NCBI GenBank assembly: GCA_024508355.1
Contig: JAMZEJ010000010.1
Location: 1 to 64,000, forward strand
Length of the DNA stretch: 64,000 bases
Reading direction: 5' to 3'
DNA from: Rhizosaccharibacter radicis
GTDB taxonomy: Bacteria; Pseudomonadota; Alphaproteobacteria; Acetobacterales; Acetobacteraceae
Part shown: positions 33,802-43,017 of the stretch, piece after piece
Numbering within the stretch: the first letter of the stretch is position 1
Layout of the letters: the number at the start of each line of letters is the position of its first letter
The notes under the pieces: model-generated
What the model was told of the DNA's origin: nothing
Database searches by the model: none
The model's input: the letters and a program-made list of their open reading frames with translations, nothing else
Position numbers and translations under genes: made by a program

Positions 33802-34790
33802 CCGTCAAGGCAGCGTCCGGACAGGGCTTCGCCGCGGGCACCCTGAACCGCTCCTCGCCCCCCCTGCGCGACCACGCCCTCGCGCTCCTGGGACGCTACG
33901 GCATCTACCTGTTCTTCGTGGGCTTCCTGCTGCTCGCGGGGCTGCTCGCACCGAGCTTCTTCAGCCGGAGCAACCTGTCCAACCTCATCCTGCAGATCGT
34001 TCCGCTCGCCATCGTCGCCTGCGGCCAGGCGCTGGTGATCCTGGTGCGCGGGCTCGATCTTTCGGTGTCCTCCGTCATGGCGACGGCCGCCGTGGCGGCC
34101 ACCAGCTTCAGCGGCCACGACGCCGACGTGCTGCCGATCGTGCTCGTGGCGCTGGCGATCGGCGTCATGACCGGGCTGCTGAACGGCTTCCTCGTGGTCA
34201 GGCGCAACGTGTCGCCGTTTCTTGCCACCCTCGCCACCATGATCGTGCTGCAGGGCTTGCGCTTCGGCTGGACGCACGGCGCGCCCTCGGGCCTGATGCC
34301 GCCCCTGCTGCGGGTGATCGGATCGGGCACGTGGGGCTTCGTCCCGGTCAACCTGCTGGTTCTGGTTGCCGTCGCCGTGCCGCTGGCGACGGTGCTCCAC
34401 AAGACGACGGTGGGACGCCGGATCATGATCACGGGCGGCAATCCGCTGACCGGAAGGCTTCTCGGCTACCGGACGGATGCGCTCACCATCGGCGCCTACG
34501 TCGTGTGCAGCATGCTGGCGGCGGTCGCCGGTCTCGTGCTGGGAGGCTACGCGCAGATCGTCGACAACTGGGTCGGCAAAGGGTTCGAGCTGGACAGCAT
34601 CGTCGCGGCCGTGCTCGGCGGCTTCGCCCTGTCCGGCGGCCGCGGCACGATCGGCGGCGCGCTCGCCGGCAGCGCCGTTCTGGTGCTGGCGAGCAACATT
34701 GTCCTGCTCATCGGGCTGCCGATCCAGTTCCAGATCATCCTCAAGGGGCTCGTCATCGTCTTCGCCGCCGCGTGCTACGCGAAGCGCTAG
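33798..34790 (+). CDS. ABC transporter permease (RbsC type), second of a pair
   Basis: The 330-residue permease contains ACGQALVILVRGLDLSVSSV, FLATLATMIVLQGLRFGWTH and GGFALSGGRGTIGGALAGSA, the same family blocks as its neighbour but clearly divergent in sequence. The start overlaps the previous gene by four bases (ATGA). Two non-identical permeases per importer occur in several rhizobial sugar transporters of this class. Confidence 0.9.
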   Translation: MTVKAASGQGFAAGTLNRSSPPLRDHALALLGRYGIYLFFVGFLLLAGLLAPSFFSRSNLSNLILQIVPLAIVACGQALVILVRGLDLSVSSVMATAAVAATSFSGHDADVLPIVLVALAIGVMTGLLNGFLVVRRNVSPFLATLATMIVLQGLRFGWTHGAPSGLMPPLLRVIGSGTWGFVPVNLLVLVAVAVPLATVLHKTTVGRRIMITGGNPLTGRLLGYRTDALTIGAYVVCSMLAAVAGLVLGGYAQIVDNWVGKGFELDSIVAAVLGGFALSGGRGTIGGALAGSAVLVLASNIVLLIGLPIQFQIILKGLVIVFAAACYAKR

Positions 34791-34802
34791 GAGTTGCAGA
34801 TC

Positions 34803-35591
34803 ATGCCTGCCGGCAACAACGATCCCTTCCGCCTTGACGGACGCGTCGCCGTGGTCACCGGCGCCGCCCGCGGCATCGGCGAAACCGTCGCCCGCTTCCT
34901 CGGCAGGCAGGGCGCCACCGTGGTCCTGACCGACCTCAACCCGCAGGTCGAGGAAACGGCGCGTGGCCTCGCCGCCGACGGCATCGCCGCCGAGGCGAAG
35001 ATCCTCGACGTTACCGACAACGCGGCCGTCATGCGCGCCGCGCAGGAGATCGGGAACAAGCACGGGCACGTCGATGCCCTGGTGGCGAATGCCGGCATCA
35101 GCCTGGAACTCACGGCGATCGAGCACGACGTGGAAAGCTGGCGGCGGGTCATGGCGCTGAACCTCGACGCCGTGTTTTTCACGGCGCAGGCCTTCGCCCG
35201 GCCGATGCTCGCGCGCGGATCCGGGTCGATTGTCATGATCTCCTCCATTTCCGGCGTCGGGATCTCACGGCCGGAGCGGCATGTCAGCTACGACGTGTCC
35301 AAGGCCGGCGTGGCGCACATGGCGCGCTCGCTCGGCGTCGAATGGGCGAAGCAGGGCGTCCGGGTCAACGCCGTCGGGCCTGGCTACACGGACACGCAGA
35401 TGCTCGCAGAGGTGGGCCGCGCCAAGCCGGAGGTTCTCCAGGCCTGGCTGTCCGACATCCCGACCGGCCGCCTGCTGCGTCGCGAGGAGATCGCGAGCGC
35501 GGTGGCCTTTCTGTTGTCGGACGCGGCCTCCGGCATGACAGGCCACCTGATGATGGTCGATCACGGTTACTCCGTCGGAAAGGGAGTCTGA
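34803..35591 (+). CDS. Short-chain dehydrogenase/reductase
   Basis: The 262-residue SDR has VTGAARGIGETVARFLG, an Asp at the end of beta-2 (VVLTDLN, NAD preference), VANAGIS in place of NNAG, the catalytic Ser in VMISSISGVGISRPERHVSY and the SYDVSKAG Tyr/Lys pair, and the C-terminal GHLMMVDHGYSVG. The ATG at 34803 was chosen (AGGAG ten bases upstream) over a TTG at 34794. It directly follows the second permease, suggesting it oxidises the imported substrate. Confidence 0.85.
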   Translation: MPAGNNDPFRLDGRVAVVTGAARGIGETVARFLGRQGATVVLTDLNPQVEETARGLAADGIAAEAKILDVTDNAAVMRAAQEIGNKHGHVDALVANAGISLELTAIEHDVESWRRVMALNLDAVFFTAQAFARPMLARGSGSIVMISSISGVGISRPERHVSYDVSKAGVAHMARSLGVEWAKQGVRVNAVGPGYTDTQMLAEVGRAKPEVLQAWLSDIPTGRLLRREEIASAVAFLLSDAASGMTGHLMMVDHGYSVGKGV

Positions 35592-35593
35592 GG

Positions 35594-35881
35594 ATGCACT
35601 ACATCGTCCATTGTCTCGACAAGGCCGGCATGGTCGACACGCGGCTGGAGCACTACGACGCCCACAAATCCTATCTGGCGTCGCGGCCGATCGACATCGT
35701 CATCTCCGGCCCTCTCGTCCAGGACGACAACGCCACGATGATCGGCAGCTTCTTCCTCGTCGAGGCGGACAGCCGCGACGCGGTCGTCGCGTTCAACGCC
35801 AACGATCCGTTCCGGGCCGCGGGCATCTGGGACACGGTGTCGATCCATCCGTTCATCAAGCGCATGGACAACAGAAGCTGA
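35594..35881 (+). CDS. YciI-like small protein
   Basis: The 95-residue protein has the ferredoxin-like alpha/beta fold pattern of the YciI/muconolactone-isomerase-like group: MHYIVHCLDKAGM (first strand), RLEHYDAHKSYLA (helix with a conserved His/Asp pair), ISGPLVQDDNATMIGSFFLV, and an AFNANDPFRAAGIW segment with the Asp-Pro-Phe motif. The ATG is two bases after the SDR stop. Family members are usually of unknown function, although some catalyse dehalogenation or isomerisation. A second copy lies at 37795, so it may catalyse a step in this pathway, for example water elimination or a keto-enol shift. Confidence 0.75.
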   Translation: MHYIVHCLDKAGMVDTRLEHYDAHKSYLASRPIDIVISGPLVQDDNATMIGSFFLVEADSRDAVVAFNANDPFRAAGIWDTVSIHPFIKRMDNRS

Positions 35882-35907
35882 CCGGAAGCGCGGTTAACGG
35901 GGAGGTC

Positions 35908-36678
35908 ATGATGAAACGCCTGGACGGCAAGGTCGCGATCATCACCGGTGGCGGCACCGGGATCGGCGAGGCGACATGTCACCGGTTCGCCGAGGAAGGC
36001 GCCCGCGTCGCGGTCTTCGAGATCGTGCGCGAGGCCGGGGAGAAGACGGTGGCGGCCCTGGAGGAGCGCGGCTTCGAGGCCGCGGTCTTCCCGGTCGACG
36101 TCACGGACGAGGCACAGGTGACGCAGGCGGTGTCGGACGTGATCGCCCGCTGGGGCGTGATCGACATCCTGGTCAACAACGCCGCGATCCCTGGCGCCAA
36201 CACGATGACGCACGCACTCGACGAAAGGGACTGGCAGAAGGTCTTCGCCGTCAACGTCAAGGGGCCGTTCCTGTGCAGCAAGCACGTCCTGCCGCACATG
36301 ATGGCCGCGCGACGCGGCGCGATCGTCCATTTCTCGTCCATCTACGCGCTGATCGGCAACGACGACCTGCCGCCCTATCACGCGACGAAGGGCGCGATCC
36401 TCGCCATGACGAAGACCGACGCCATCTGCTACGCGCCCCACGGGATCCGTGTGAACTGCGTTCATCCGGGCTCCACCAAGACCCCGCTCTTCATCAAGGC
36501 GGGCGAAACCTACCCGGGTGGCTACGACGCCTATCTGCAGATGATGCAGGCGAAGCACCCCCTGCCGCTCGCCGAACCGGTCGACATCGCCAACTGCGTC
36601 CTGTTTCTCGCCTCGGACGAAGCTCGTTTCGTTACGGGGGCAAGCCTGGTCTGCGACGGCGGCTACACGGTTCAATAA
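35908..36678 (+). CDS. Short-chain dehydrogenase/reductase
   Basis: The 256-residue SDR has AIITGGGTGIGEATCHRFAE, VDILVNNAAIPG-like NNA motif (IDILVNNAAIPGAN), catalytic Ser in AIVHFSSIYALIGNDDLPPY and the PYHATKGA Tyr/Lys pair. It ends with GASLVCDGGYTVQ. GGAGG precedes the two tandem ATGs at 35908 and 35911. It follows the first YciI-like gene by 26 bases. The cofactor position after beta-2 (VAVFEIVRE) holds Glu, again suggesting NAD(H). Confidence 0.85.
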   Translation: MMKRLDGKVAIITGGGTGIGEATCHRFAEEGARVAVFEIVREAGEKTVAALEERGFEAAVFPVDVTDEAQVTQAVSDVIARWGVIDILVNNAAIPGANTMTHALDERDWQKVFAVNVKGPFLCSKHVLPHMMAARRGAIVHFSSIYALIGNDDLPPYHATKGAILAMTKTDAICYAPHGIRVNCVHPGSTKTPLFIKAGETYPGGYDAYLQMMQAKHPLPLAEPVDIANCVLFLASDEARFVTGASLVCDGGYTVQ

Positions 36679-36691
36679 GGGAGATCCGTCC

Positions 36692-37765
36692 ATGAAAGCC
36701 GTTCGCTTCCACACCAAACGCGACATCCGCGTCGAAGACGTGCCGGATCCCGATGCCGAGCTGGCGCCGCACGAGGTCCTGATCGAGCCTCTGCTGTGCG
36801 GGATCTGCGGCACCGATCTGCACGAGTATGTCGCGGGTCCCATCGTGACGCCGCAAACGCCGAACGTGCTGACAGGCGCCGTGCTGCCGCAGATCCTCGG
36901 GCACGAGTTCTCGGCCCGGATCGTGCGAGCCGGCGCCGAGGCGCGCAACCTCAAGCCGGGTGACCGGGTCTCCATTCAGCCGCTGCTGGCGCCCGACGAC
37001 GACTACTACGCCAAGCGCGGGCTGCTCCACCTTTCGGAGATCCTCGGTGTCATCGGCCTTTCGCACCAGTGGGGCGGTTTGGGCGAGCGCGCGGTAATCG
37101 ACGCGCGCAACGCGATCCCGATCCCGCCGACTCTGACGGACGCGCAGGGCGCGCTGGTGGAACCGGCCGCGGTGGCGGTGTACGGCGTCGACCGGAGCCG
37201 CCTGCGCCCGGGCGGATCGGTGCTCATCTCCGGCGCCGGGCCGATTGGGGCACTGACCATCCTCGCCGCGAAGGCCGCGGGCGCCGGCACCATTTTCGTG
37301 TCCGAACGCAATCCGCAGCGCCTCCAGCGTGCCGTGGCGCTCGGGGCGGGCATCATCGGCATCAACCCGGACGAGCAGGATGTCGCGGAGGTCGCACGCA
37401 GCCACACCGAGGACGGCGTCGGCGTCGATGCGGCCCTGGAATGCGTCGGCAACGAGAACGCCTTCAACGGCTGCATCAAGGCTGTGCGGCGACAGGGCGT
37501 CGTTGTCCAGGTCGGGCTGCATACCCGTCCCGCGACAGTCGACCCGATGCTCTGGGCGCTGAAGGACATCAGCATCGAGGCCACCTGGTGCTATCCTGTC
37601 CAGATCTGGCCGCGCATCATCAAGATGATCGAGTCCGGGTTGTTTCCGGTCGAGAAGGTGGTGACCGCCGAGATCGCCGTGCAGGACGTGGTCGAGCGCG
37701 GCTTCGACGCGTTGCTCGATCCGAAAGCCACCAACCTCAAGGTGCTGGTGCGCGTCAACGAGTAG
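36692..37765 (+). CDS. Zinc-dependent dehydrogenase (butanediol/threonine/polyol type)
   Basis: This 357-residue MDR enzyme has zinc ligands in LCGICGTDLHEYV and GHEFSARIV, a proton-relay region, and the cofactor motif VLISGAGPIGALTILAAKAA followed by FVSERNPQR. The structural-zinc cysteines are replaced (PLLAPDDDYYAKRG), as in some relatives. It resembles 2,3-butanediol or sorbitol dehydrogenases. It starts 13 bases after the SDR stop. It is the second zinc dehydrogenase of the island, so two different hydroxyls may be oxidised. Confidence 0.85.
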   Translation: MKAVRFHTKRDIRVEDVPDPDAELAPHEVLIEPLLCGICGTDLHEYVAGPIVTPQTPNVLTGAVLPQILGHEFSARIVRAGAEARNLKPGDRVSIQPLLAPDDDYYAKRGLLHLSEILGVIGLSHQWGGLGERAVIDARNAIPIPPTLTDAQGALVEPAAVAVYGVDRSRLRPGGSVLISGAGPIGALTILAAKAAGAGTIFVSERNPQRLQRAVALGAGIIGINPDEQDVAEVARSHTEDGVGVDAALECVGNENAFNGCIKAVRRQGVVVQVGLHTRPATVDPMLWALKDISIEATWCYPVQIWPRIIKMIESGLFPVEKVVTAEIAVQDVVERGFDALLDPKATNLKVLVRVNE

Positions 37766-37794
37766 CACGCCTCGATGTGCGGTGGGGAGTTCCC

Positions 37795-38088
37795 ATGATC
37801 TGTGTTCGGCTCGCCATGAACGTCCCGGACGGAGCGCAGCAACGCGCCCTTCACCTTGCCGCCCACAAAAGCTTCCTGCGCGACGGACGCCTGCAGGTTC
37901 TCCTGTCCGGACCCGTCCGGGACGCGAACGGGCAGCAAGTGGGCGCCCTGCTCGTCGCGGAGGCGCCGGACCTTGGCGCGATGGAGACACTCTGCGCCGC
38001 AGATCCGTTCACCACGAACGGCGTCTACTACGAGGTCCGGTTCTTCGAATGGACTCTGACAATGGGTCAGGCGGGACCGGCACTATGA
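37795..38088 (+). CDS. YciI-like small protein, second copy
   Basis: This 97-residue protein starts MICVRLAMNVPDGAQQRALH. It keeps the pattern of the first copy: helix HLAAHKSFLRDGRLQVLLSG, strand VGALLVAEAPDLGA, and CAADPFTTNGVYYEV with the Asp-Pro-Phe element. The two copies are only distantly similar, so they may form different complexes or act on different intermediates. GGGGAG lies upstream of the ATG. It is the last gene of the first plus-strand operon and converges on the LacI gene. Confidence 0.7.
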   Translation: MICVRLAMNVPDGAQQRALHLAAHKSFLRDGRLQVLLSGPVRDANGQQVGALLVAEAPDLGAMETLCAADPFTTNGVYYEVRFFEWTLTMGQAGPAL

Positions 38089-38103
38089 TCATGTGCGGCT
38101 GAT

Positions 38104-39273
38104 CTATCCTCCGGCTCCGACATGCTGCCCGGACACACCTCCTCGGGCGGACGGGCGCGTCCGTTGCCGCCTCACCGCTCGTTGCCCTTGATCCGACCGG
38201 CCGGGGCCCGCCGCCGCGAGGGTCGGGGGCGCCGGGCCGGCGCTGTCACGCCGGACAAGCCGGGACGGAAGCAGGACGCGTCGGACCGCATTGTCGCCGT
38301 TCTCGATCAGGGTCATCAGCAGGTCGGCGCCCTGGAGCCCGATCTCACGCCCGGCATTGTGGAGGGTGGTCAACGACGGCGACAGAAGACTGACGAACGG
38401 CAGGTTGTTGACGCCTGTCACCGAAACTTGGTCCGGGCAGGCGATCCCGGCCGACTTCAACGCGACCAGTGCTCCCACGGCCAGGAGGTCGTTGAAACAA
38501 ATCACGGCGGTCCATGGCAGGCCCGAGCCGATCAGGCGGCCCATGACGCGTTCGCCTTCCTCGATGTCGTATGTATCCGCCTCGATGACATCGAAACGGC
38601 ATCCGGCCGCCGCCTCGCGCTCGGCCACCGCCATGAAGCCGGCGAGCCTGTTTCTGGCCGTGGATGCCGCCAGGGGAGCGGTGATGTAGACGATGCTCCG
38701 GTGGCCCAAGTCTAGGATATGCTCCACCACCTCCCTGACGCCACTCTCGTCGTCCATCGTGATCGAGGACAATCCGGGATGGCAAGGGTCGCGGAGAACG
38801 GCCACGGTCGGGATGTCGAGTTCGAGACAGCGATCCGCGGCCGGATCCTGCAGGTCGAAGCTGGCGACCACCAGGCCCGCAACGGACTGGCGGCTCATGA
38901 TCTCGATGATCGACAGCAGCTTGTCGGGCTTGTAGTCGGAGCTCGCGACGTAGGTGACATAACCGTTCTGCGCTGCACGCTCCTGAACCGAGGCGATGAT
39001 CGGCGCGAACAAAGGATCCCCGAGGTTCGGCACCACCAAGCCGATCGAGCCCGTCCGTTGCGTGCGCAAACCCGAAGCAAGTAAATTCGGCCGGTAGCCG
39101 AGTTGTTCCGCGACGCGTTCGATCTTGCGAACGACGCTGGCGGATATCCGGTGGTCCTTTCTCTGGCTCAATGCCCTTGATGCCGTGGACACGTGCACGC
39201 CGGCTTTCGCAGCCACGTCGATGATCGTGACGCGGACGCGCTTGCCGGCCTTCTTGTCGTCGGATGCCGGCAT
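38104..39273 (-). CDS. LacI-family transcriptional regulator
   Basis: The protein of 389 residues has an N-terminal LacI helix-turn-helix (TIIDVAAKAGVHVSTASRAL), the hinge helix region (LGYRPNLLASGLRTQRTGSI) and a periplasmic-binding-protein-like ligand domain (VVPNLGDPLFAPIIASVQER; GVNNLPFVSLLSPSLTTLHN). The last 45 residues are an Arg/Pro/Gly-rich tail of unusual composition. The ATG at 39273 was preferred over 39294 as homology starts there. It is divergent from the second transporter operon, which carries a matching operator at 39433. The inducer is probably the imported compound or a derivative. Confidence 0.87.
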   Translation of the reverse strand: MPASDDKKAGKRVRVTIIDVAAKAGVHVSTASRALSQRKDHRISASVVRKIERVAEQLGYRPNLLASGLRTQRTGSIGLVVPNLGDPLFAPIIASVQERAAQNGYVTYVASSDYKPDKLLSIIEIMSRQSVAGLVVASFDLQDPAADRCLELDIPTVAVLRDPCHPGLSSITMDDESGVREVVEHILDLGHRSIVYITAPLAASTARNRLAGFMAVAEREAAAGCRFDVIEADTYDIEEGERVMGRLIGSGLPWTAVICFNDLLAVGALVALKSAGIACPDQVSVTGVNNLPFVSLLSPSLTTLHNAGREIGLQGADLLMTLIENGDNAVRRVLLPSRLVRRDSAGPAPPTLAAAGPGRSDQGQRAVRRQRTRPSARGGVSGQHVGAGG

Positions 39274-39432
39274 GGTCCTAGACTCCGTCCTCATTGATCG
39301 CCTCGTTTTCCGGACAAGGAGCGCCGGACGGCCTGAACATCATAGCAGCCTCCGGCGATCCCCATGCGAGGGGGGGTGAGCGACACACGAGGCCATTCAC
39401 GTCGCCAACGGCAACATATCGCCATGTCTTGC

Positions 39433-39476
39433 GCAAACGTTTGCTCTTGACACTGTCAGTTCCGGCTTCTAACGAT
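39433..39476 (+). promoter_or_regulatory. Promoter with LacI-family operator for the second transport operon
   Basis: GCAAACGTTTGC (39433-39444) is a perfect 12-base palindrome with central CG, the typical LacI-family operator. It is followed at once by TTGACA (39447-39452) and, after 17 bases, by TAACGA (39470-39475) as a weak -10. It lies in the 480-base gap between the LacI gene and the ketopantoate-reductase-family gene, which has no other gene. Binding next to -35 would repress the rightward operon. Confidence 0.65.
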
Positions 39477-39755
39477 GATCGAACAACCCCGGGAACACGG
39501 GTGAAAGAGCCAACATCAGGGAGAGGCTGCGGACGCGCGGTCAAGGGCCAGTGCCGCTCGCGGGTCGAAGATCCCCATAGGTCGGACAACCTTCCCCACG
39601 CGCTCGCTGCTCATCGCCAGAACTCTTCGCATTTGCCAGATCCGGTCGTTCGCGCCGATCGCGCGTCAGCGCCGAACCTTCCGCAGAACCTTGTCGCGGC
39701 GCGACAGGCGGGCGGGCGTGGCACGTGTGGAACCTGCAAGGAGAACGCCAAGTCC

Positions 39756-40808
39756 ATGATCGAGAAACGACCGCGGATCGCCTTCCTCGGCACGGGTGCG
39801 CAGGGCGCCTCCACCGGCGCCGATTTTGCCCTCGCCGGCCACGACGTGACGTTCATCGAACAGTGGCCGGATCATGTCGAGGCGATCCGGGAAAACGGAA
39901 TCACTGTCAACCTGCCGACAGAAACGATCAACGCACGCGTTCCCGCCCTGCACCTGTGCCAGGTCGCGGAAGTGAAGGAGCCGTTCGACATCGTCTTCAT
40001 CGTCGTCAAGGCGTACGACACAAAATGGGCATGCCAGCTCATCGAACCCTACCTTGCGCCCGACGGACTCGTCGTCGGCCTGCAGAACGGCATGACGCAC
40101 GAGGACATCGCGACGATCGTCGGTCGAAAGCGGGCGATCGGCGCCGTCATCGAGATTGCCTCGAACATGTGGGTTCCTGGCACGACGAACCGGCAGAACG
40201 GCCGTGACACATCATGGTTCGCGATGGGAGCCCTGGATCCTGAAACCCAGGACCGGGTGGAAGCGGTGGCCGAGTTGCTGCGCTGTACCGGAACGGTGGA
40301 GGTGACCGACGACATACGGTCTGCCAAATGGATGAAGCTGGTCGTCAACGCCGCCGAGCTGATCCCTTCCGCCATCGTGAACATGGCTCTTGCAGATGCC
40401 GCGCGCGCGCCCGGCATGCTCGAGGTCATGCGCGAAGCCGGATACGAGGCCATGCGCGCCGCGTTGGCCGACGGCTCGAAGATCGTTCCCATCATCGGCA
40501 TGCCGCCGGTCACGACGAACGACCCTGAGCGGTATGTCGACCGCATCTTCGAGGAAGTGCTGCAGACCTTTTCCCAGGAGGACACACTCACGACCTCGCT
40601 CCAGGACTGGCGGAAGGGCCGCCGCGCCGAGGTCAAGGAGGTCAACGGCTGGGTGGTGGATATCCTCGCCGCCCACGGCCAGACCGCGCCGGTCAACGAG
40701 CGGGTGGTCCAGGTCGCCCTCGAGATCGAGAAGGGGCGGCTCGAAGCGAGGCCGGAGAACGCCGAGCTGCTGATCGACGCGCTCAGGAGCGCCCGGCCGC
40801 AGCGATAA
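39756..40808 (+). CDS. Ketopantoate reductase family (ApbA/PanE) oxidoreductase
   Basis: The 350-residue protein has RIAFLGTGAQGASTGADFAL (dinucleotide-binding loop), FIVVKAYDTKWACQLIEPYL, the QNGM segment common to the family, and the catalytic-lysine helix SAKWMKLVVNAAELIPSAIV. True PanE is about 300 residues and makes pantoate; this longer protein in a catabolic operon probably reduces or oxidises another 2-keto or hydroxy compound. The ATG at 39756 is preceded by AAGGAG. It is the first gene of the LacI-linked operon. Confidence 0.8.
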   Translation: MIEKRPRIAFLGTGAQGASTGADFALAGHDVTFIEQWPDHVEAIRENGITVNLPTETINARVPALHLCQVAEVKEPFDIVFIVVKAYDTKWACQLIEPYLAPDGLVVGLQNGMTHEDIATIVGRKRAIGAVIEIASNMWVPGTTNRQNGRDTSWFAMGALDPETQDRVEAVAELLRCTGTVEVTDDIRSAKWMKLVVNAAELIPSAIVNMALADAARAPGMLEVMREAGYEAMRAALADGSKIVPIIGMPPVTTNDPERYVDRIFEEVLQTFSQEDTLTTSLQDWRKGRRAEVKEVNGWVVDILAAHGQTAPVNERVVQVALEIEKGRLEARPENAELLIDALRSARPQR

Positions 40809-40874
40809 CAAATGCAGTCCGTCCGGCGACTGAGGACAACCCGGCAACCAAGGACAAAAATGGGAGGACGACCG

Positions 40875-41978
40875 ATGTTCAAGCCTGAGATGACGGGACT
40901 GTTCAGAAAGGCTCTGTACGCCTGCGCGGGTATCGTCGCGGTCGCCACAATTTCACCGGCGGCGAATGCGGCGGAGGCGAAGGGCGGCAAGCTCATCGTC
41001 GGCATCGACGAGACCGCGTCGGAATACTGGTCGGAGTACCTGCAAGGCGTCCACGATATCGCCGATTCGCTCGGCAAGGATCCTGTTGTCCTGACGAGCA
41101 ACTACCAGGGCGATCAGCTTCTCGCACAGCTCGGCGCCACCTACGCGACCGGCTGCCGTCAATGTGCGCTGGCGACCGATCCGTCCTCGAACGCGTTCGT
41201 CAAGGCCGTGGTGGCCAGATCGGCGAAGTCGAAGGTCCGGGTCGTCACGCTGTGGAACCGGCCGGAGGACATTCATCCCTGGGACACCTATCCGGATTAT
41301 TGGGTCGCCCATACCTCGTTCGACGGTGTCATGTCGGGCTACCAGCAGGCGATGGCGCTCTGCAAGGCGCTGGGCGGCAAGGGCCAGATCGCCGCGATCG
41401 AGGGCGTTCCATCGACGCCGCCGGCCTACCAGCGCATCCGCGGCCTGAAGAAGGCGCTTGCCGAGTGTCCTGGGCTCAAGCTGCTCGATATTCAGGTGGG
41501 TGACTGGCAGGAAACAAAGGCCCAGGATATCGCCCGGACGTGGGTCGCGCATTACGGGACCGGGCTCCAGGGCATCTTCGCATCGAACGATGCCATGGCA
41601 CGCGGCGCGGTGGCGGCCCTGAAGGAGAAGGGGCTGAACGGCAAGGTATTGGTCACCGGTTCGGATGGCTCCAACATCGCGCTGGAAATGGTGAAAAGCG
41701 GCGACATGCTCGTCACCATCTGGAACGATCCCGTTCTGCAGGGTGCCATCTCGATGTCGATCGCCTATGCGGCGGCGATCGGCGACATCGATCCCCAGAA
41801 GCTCACCCATGCACAACGGGACTTCTACCTGAAGGAGGAGCCCATCACGAAGGACAACGTCGACAAATATCTGGCTCTAAAAAAGTCTCAGCCCAAGTAT
41901 ACTTATGCCGAGATGAAGCAGGACTTCTGGAAGGACTCGGCCGGCCAGATCCCTGAAGGCGCTAATGACAACAAGTGA
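40875..41978 (+). CDS. ABC transporter substrate-binding protein, second system
   Basis: The 367-residue secreted protein has a signal peptide (LYACAGIVAVATISPAANAA with AxA cleavage) and a periplasmic-binding-protein-1 fold (LIVGIDETASEYWSEYLQGV; GIFASNDAMARGAVAALKEK; VLVTGSDGSNIALEMVKSGD). The ATG at 40875 was chosen because GGGAGG lies seven bases upstream; an ATG at 40860 is within that leader. Sequence is quite different from the binding protein at 30169, so the two importers likely take different ligands or different forms of one. Confidence 0.88.
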   Translation: MFKPEMTGLFRKALYACAGIVAVATISPAANAAEAKGGKLIVGIDETASEYWSEYLQGVHDIADSLGKDPVVLTSNYQGDQLLAQLGATYATGCRQCALATDPSSNAFVKAVVARSAKSKVRVVTLWNRPEDIHPWDTYPDYWVAHTSFDGVMSGYQQAMALCKALGGKGQIAAIEGVPSTPPAYQRIRGLKKALAECPGLKLLDIQVGDWQETKAQDIARTWVAHYGTGLQGIFASNDAMARGAVAALKEKGLNGKVLVTGSDGSNIALEMVKSGDMLVTIWNDPVLQGAISMSIAYAAAIGDIDPQKLTHAQRDFYLKEEPITKDNVDKYLALKKSQPKYTYAEMKQDFWKDSAGQIPEGANDNK

Positions 41979-43017
41979 GTCCGGGATGACGCCGTCGCGG
42001 ACGCGGTCGCCGGCGTCGCGGGCGGCGCAGCGATGGTCGCCACTGCTCGCCGGTCTGCGCGGCCGGCCGTTCTGGGCCCAATTCGGCGGCTCCGTCGCCG
42101 CGCTGATCGTGCTCTCGGCAGGCTTCCAGCTGATCAGTGGCAGCTTCCTGACCCTGGGCAATCTCCGGTCGGTCGTCGAGGCGGCGGCAGTGCCCGCGAT
42201 CATCGCCGCCGGCATCTCCTTCGTCGTCATCATGGGCGCCATCGATCTTTCCGTCGAAGGCGTGATGGCGACCGCCAGCATGGTCGCGGCGCTTCTGGTG
42301 GCGAACGGGGTGAACACGAACCATCTCGGCGTACTCGGCATCCTCCTCGCTCTCGCGGTGAGTCTGGCGTTCGGGCTGGCCAACGGCATCCTCAACGCGC
42401 TCATGCGGATGCCATCGCTCATCGTGACGCTCGGCATGTGGTTCATCGGGCTGGGCACGGCGGCCGTGCTGTTCCCCCAACGCGTTCCCCAGATCCGCGA
42501 CGATCTCTTGCTGGGAGTGGCCAGGCACGGACTCCTGGGCTTCAGCCTCGTTGTTTACGTCGCGTTGGTCTTCGTGGCGTCAGCGCAGGCGGTCCTATCC
42601 CACACAACCTTCGGGCGCATGGTGTACGCCATCGGCGGGGATGAAGCGCTGCTCGCCTCCTCCGGGCTGAGGACACGCGGGATCAAGATCGCCGCCTTCT
42701 GCGTCAGCAGCCTTTTTGCCGGCGTGGGCGGGCTGCTCCTGTCGGCGCAGCTCGGCAGCGGAAACGCCAACATCGGCAACGGACACCTGTTTCCGGCCAT
42801 CAGCGCGTCCGTTCTCGGGGGCACGCTCTTGACGGGCGGTCGCGGCGGCGCCGTCCAGTCGGCCCTGGGAGCACTCATCCTGGAGGTCCTGAACAACGGC
42901 CTGATCCAGATTGGGGCCGGGCCCTACACGCGCAACATCATCAGCGGGGCGGTCATCCTCACGGCCTTCGCCGCGAGCGGCGTGCATCGCCGCCAACTGC
43001 TCAGGGTCGTCAAATGA
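41965..43017 (+). CDS. ABC transporter permease (RbsC type), second system
   Basis: The 350-residue permease has IIAAGISFVVIMGAIDLSVE, RMPSLIVTLGMWFIGLGTAA and SVLGGTLLTGGRGGAVQSAL, the family blocks. The ATG at 41965 overlaps the end of the binding-protein gene by 14 bases; a Met seven codons later (41986) is an alternative. The first 40 residues are a basic cytoplasmic tail. Confidence 0.87.
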   Translation: MTTSESGMTPSRTRSPASRAAQRWSPLLAGLRGRPFWAQFGGSVAALIVLSAGFQLISGSFLTLGNLRSVVEAAAVPAIIAAGISFVVIMGAIDLSVEGVMATASMVAALLVANGVNTNHLGVLGILLALAVSLAFGLANGILNALMRMPSLIVTLGMWFIGLGTAAVLFPQRVPQIRDDLLLGVARHGLLGFSLVVYVALVFVASAQAVLSHTTFGRMVYAIGGDEALLASSGLRTRGIKIAAFCVSSLFAGVGGLLLSAQLGSGNANIGNGHLFPAISASVLGGTLLTGGRGGAVQSALGALILEVLNNGLIQIGAGPYTRNIISGAVILTAFAASGVHRRQLLRVVK

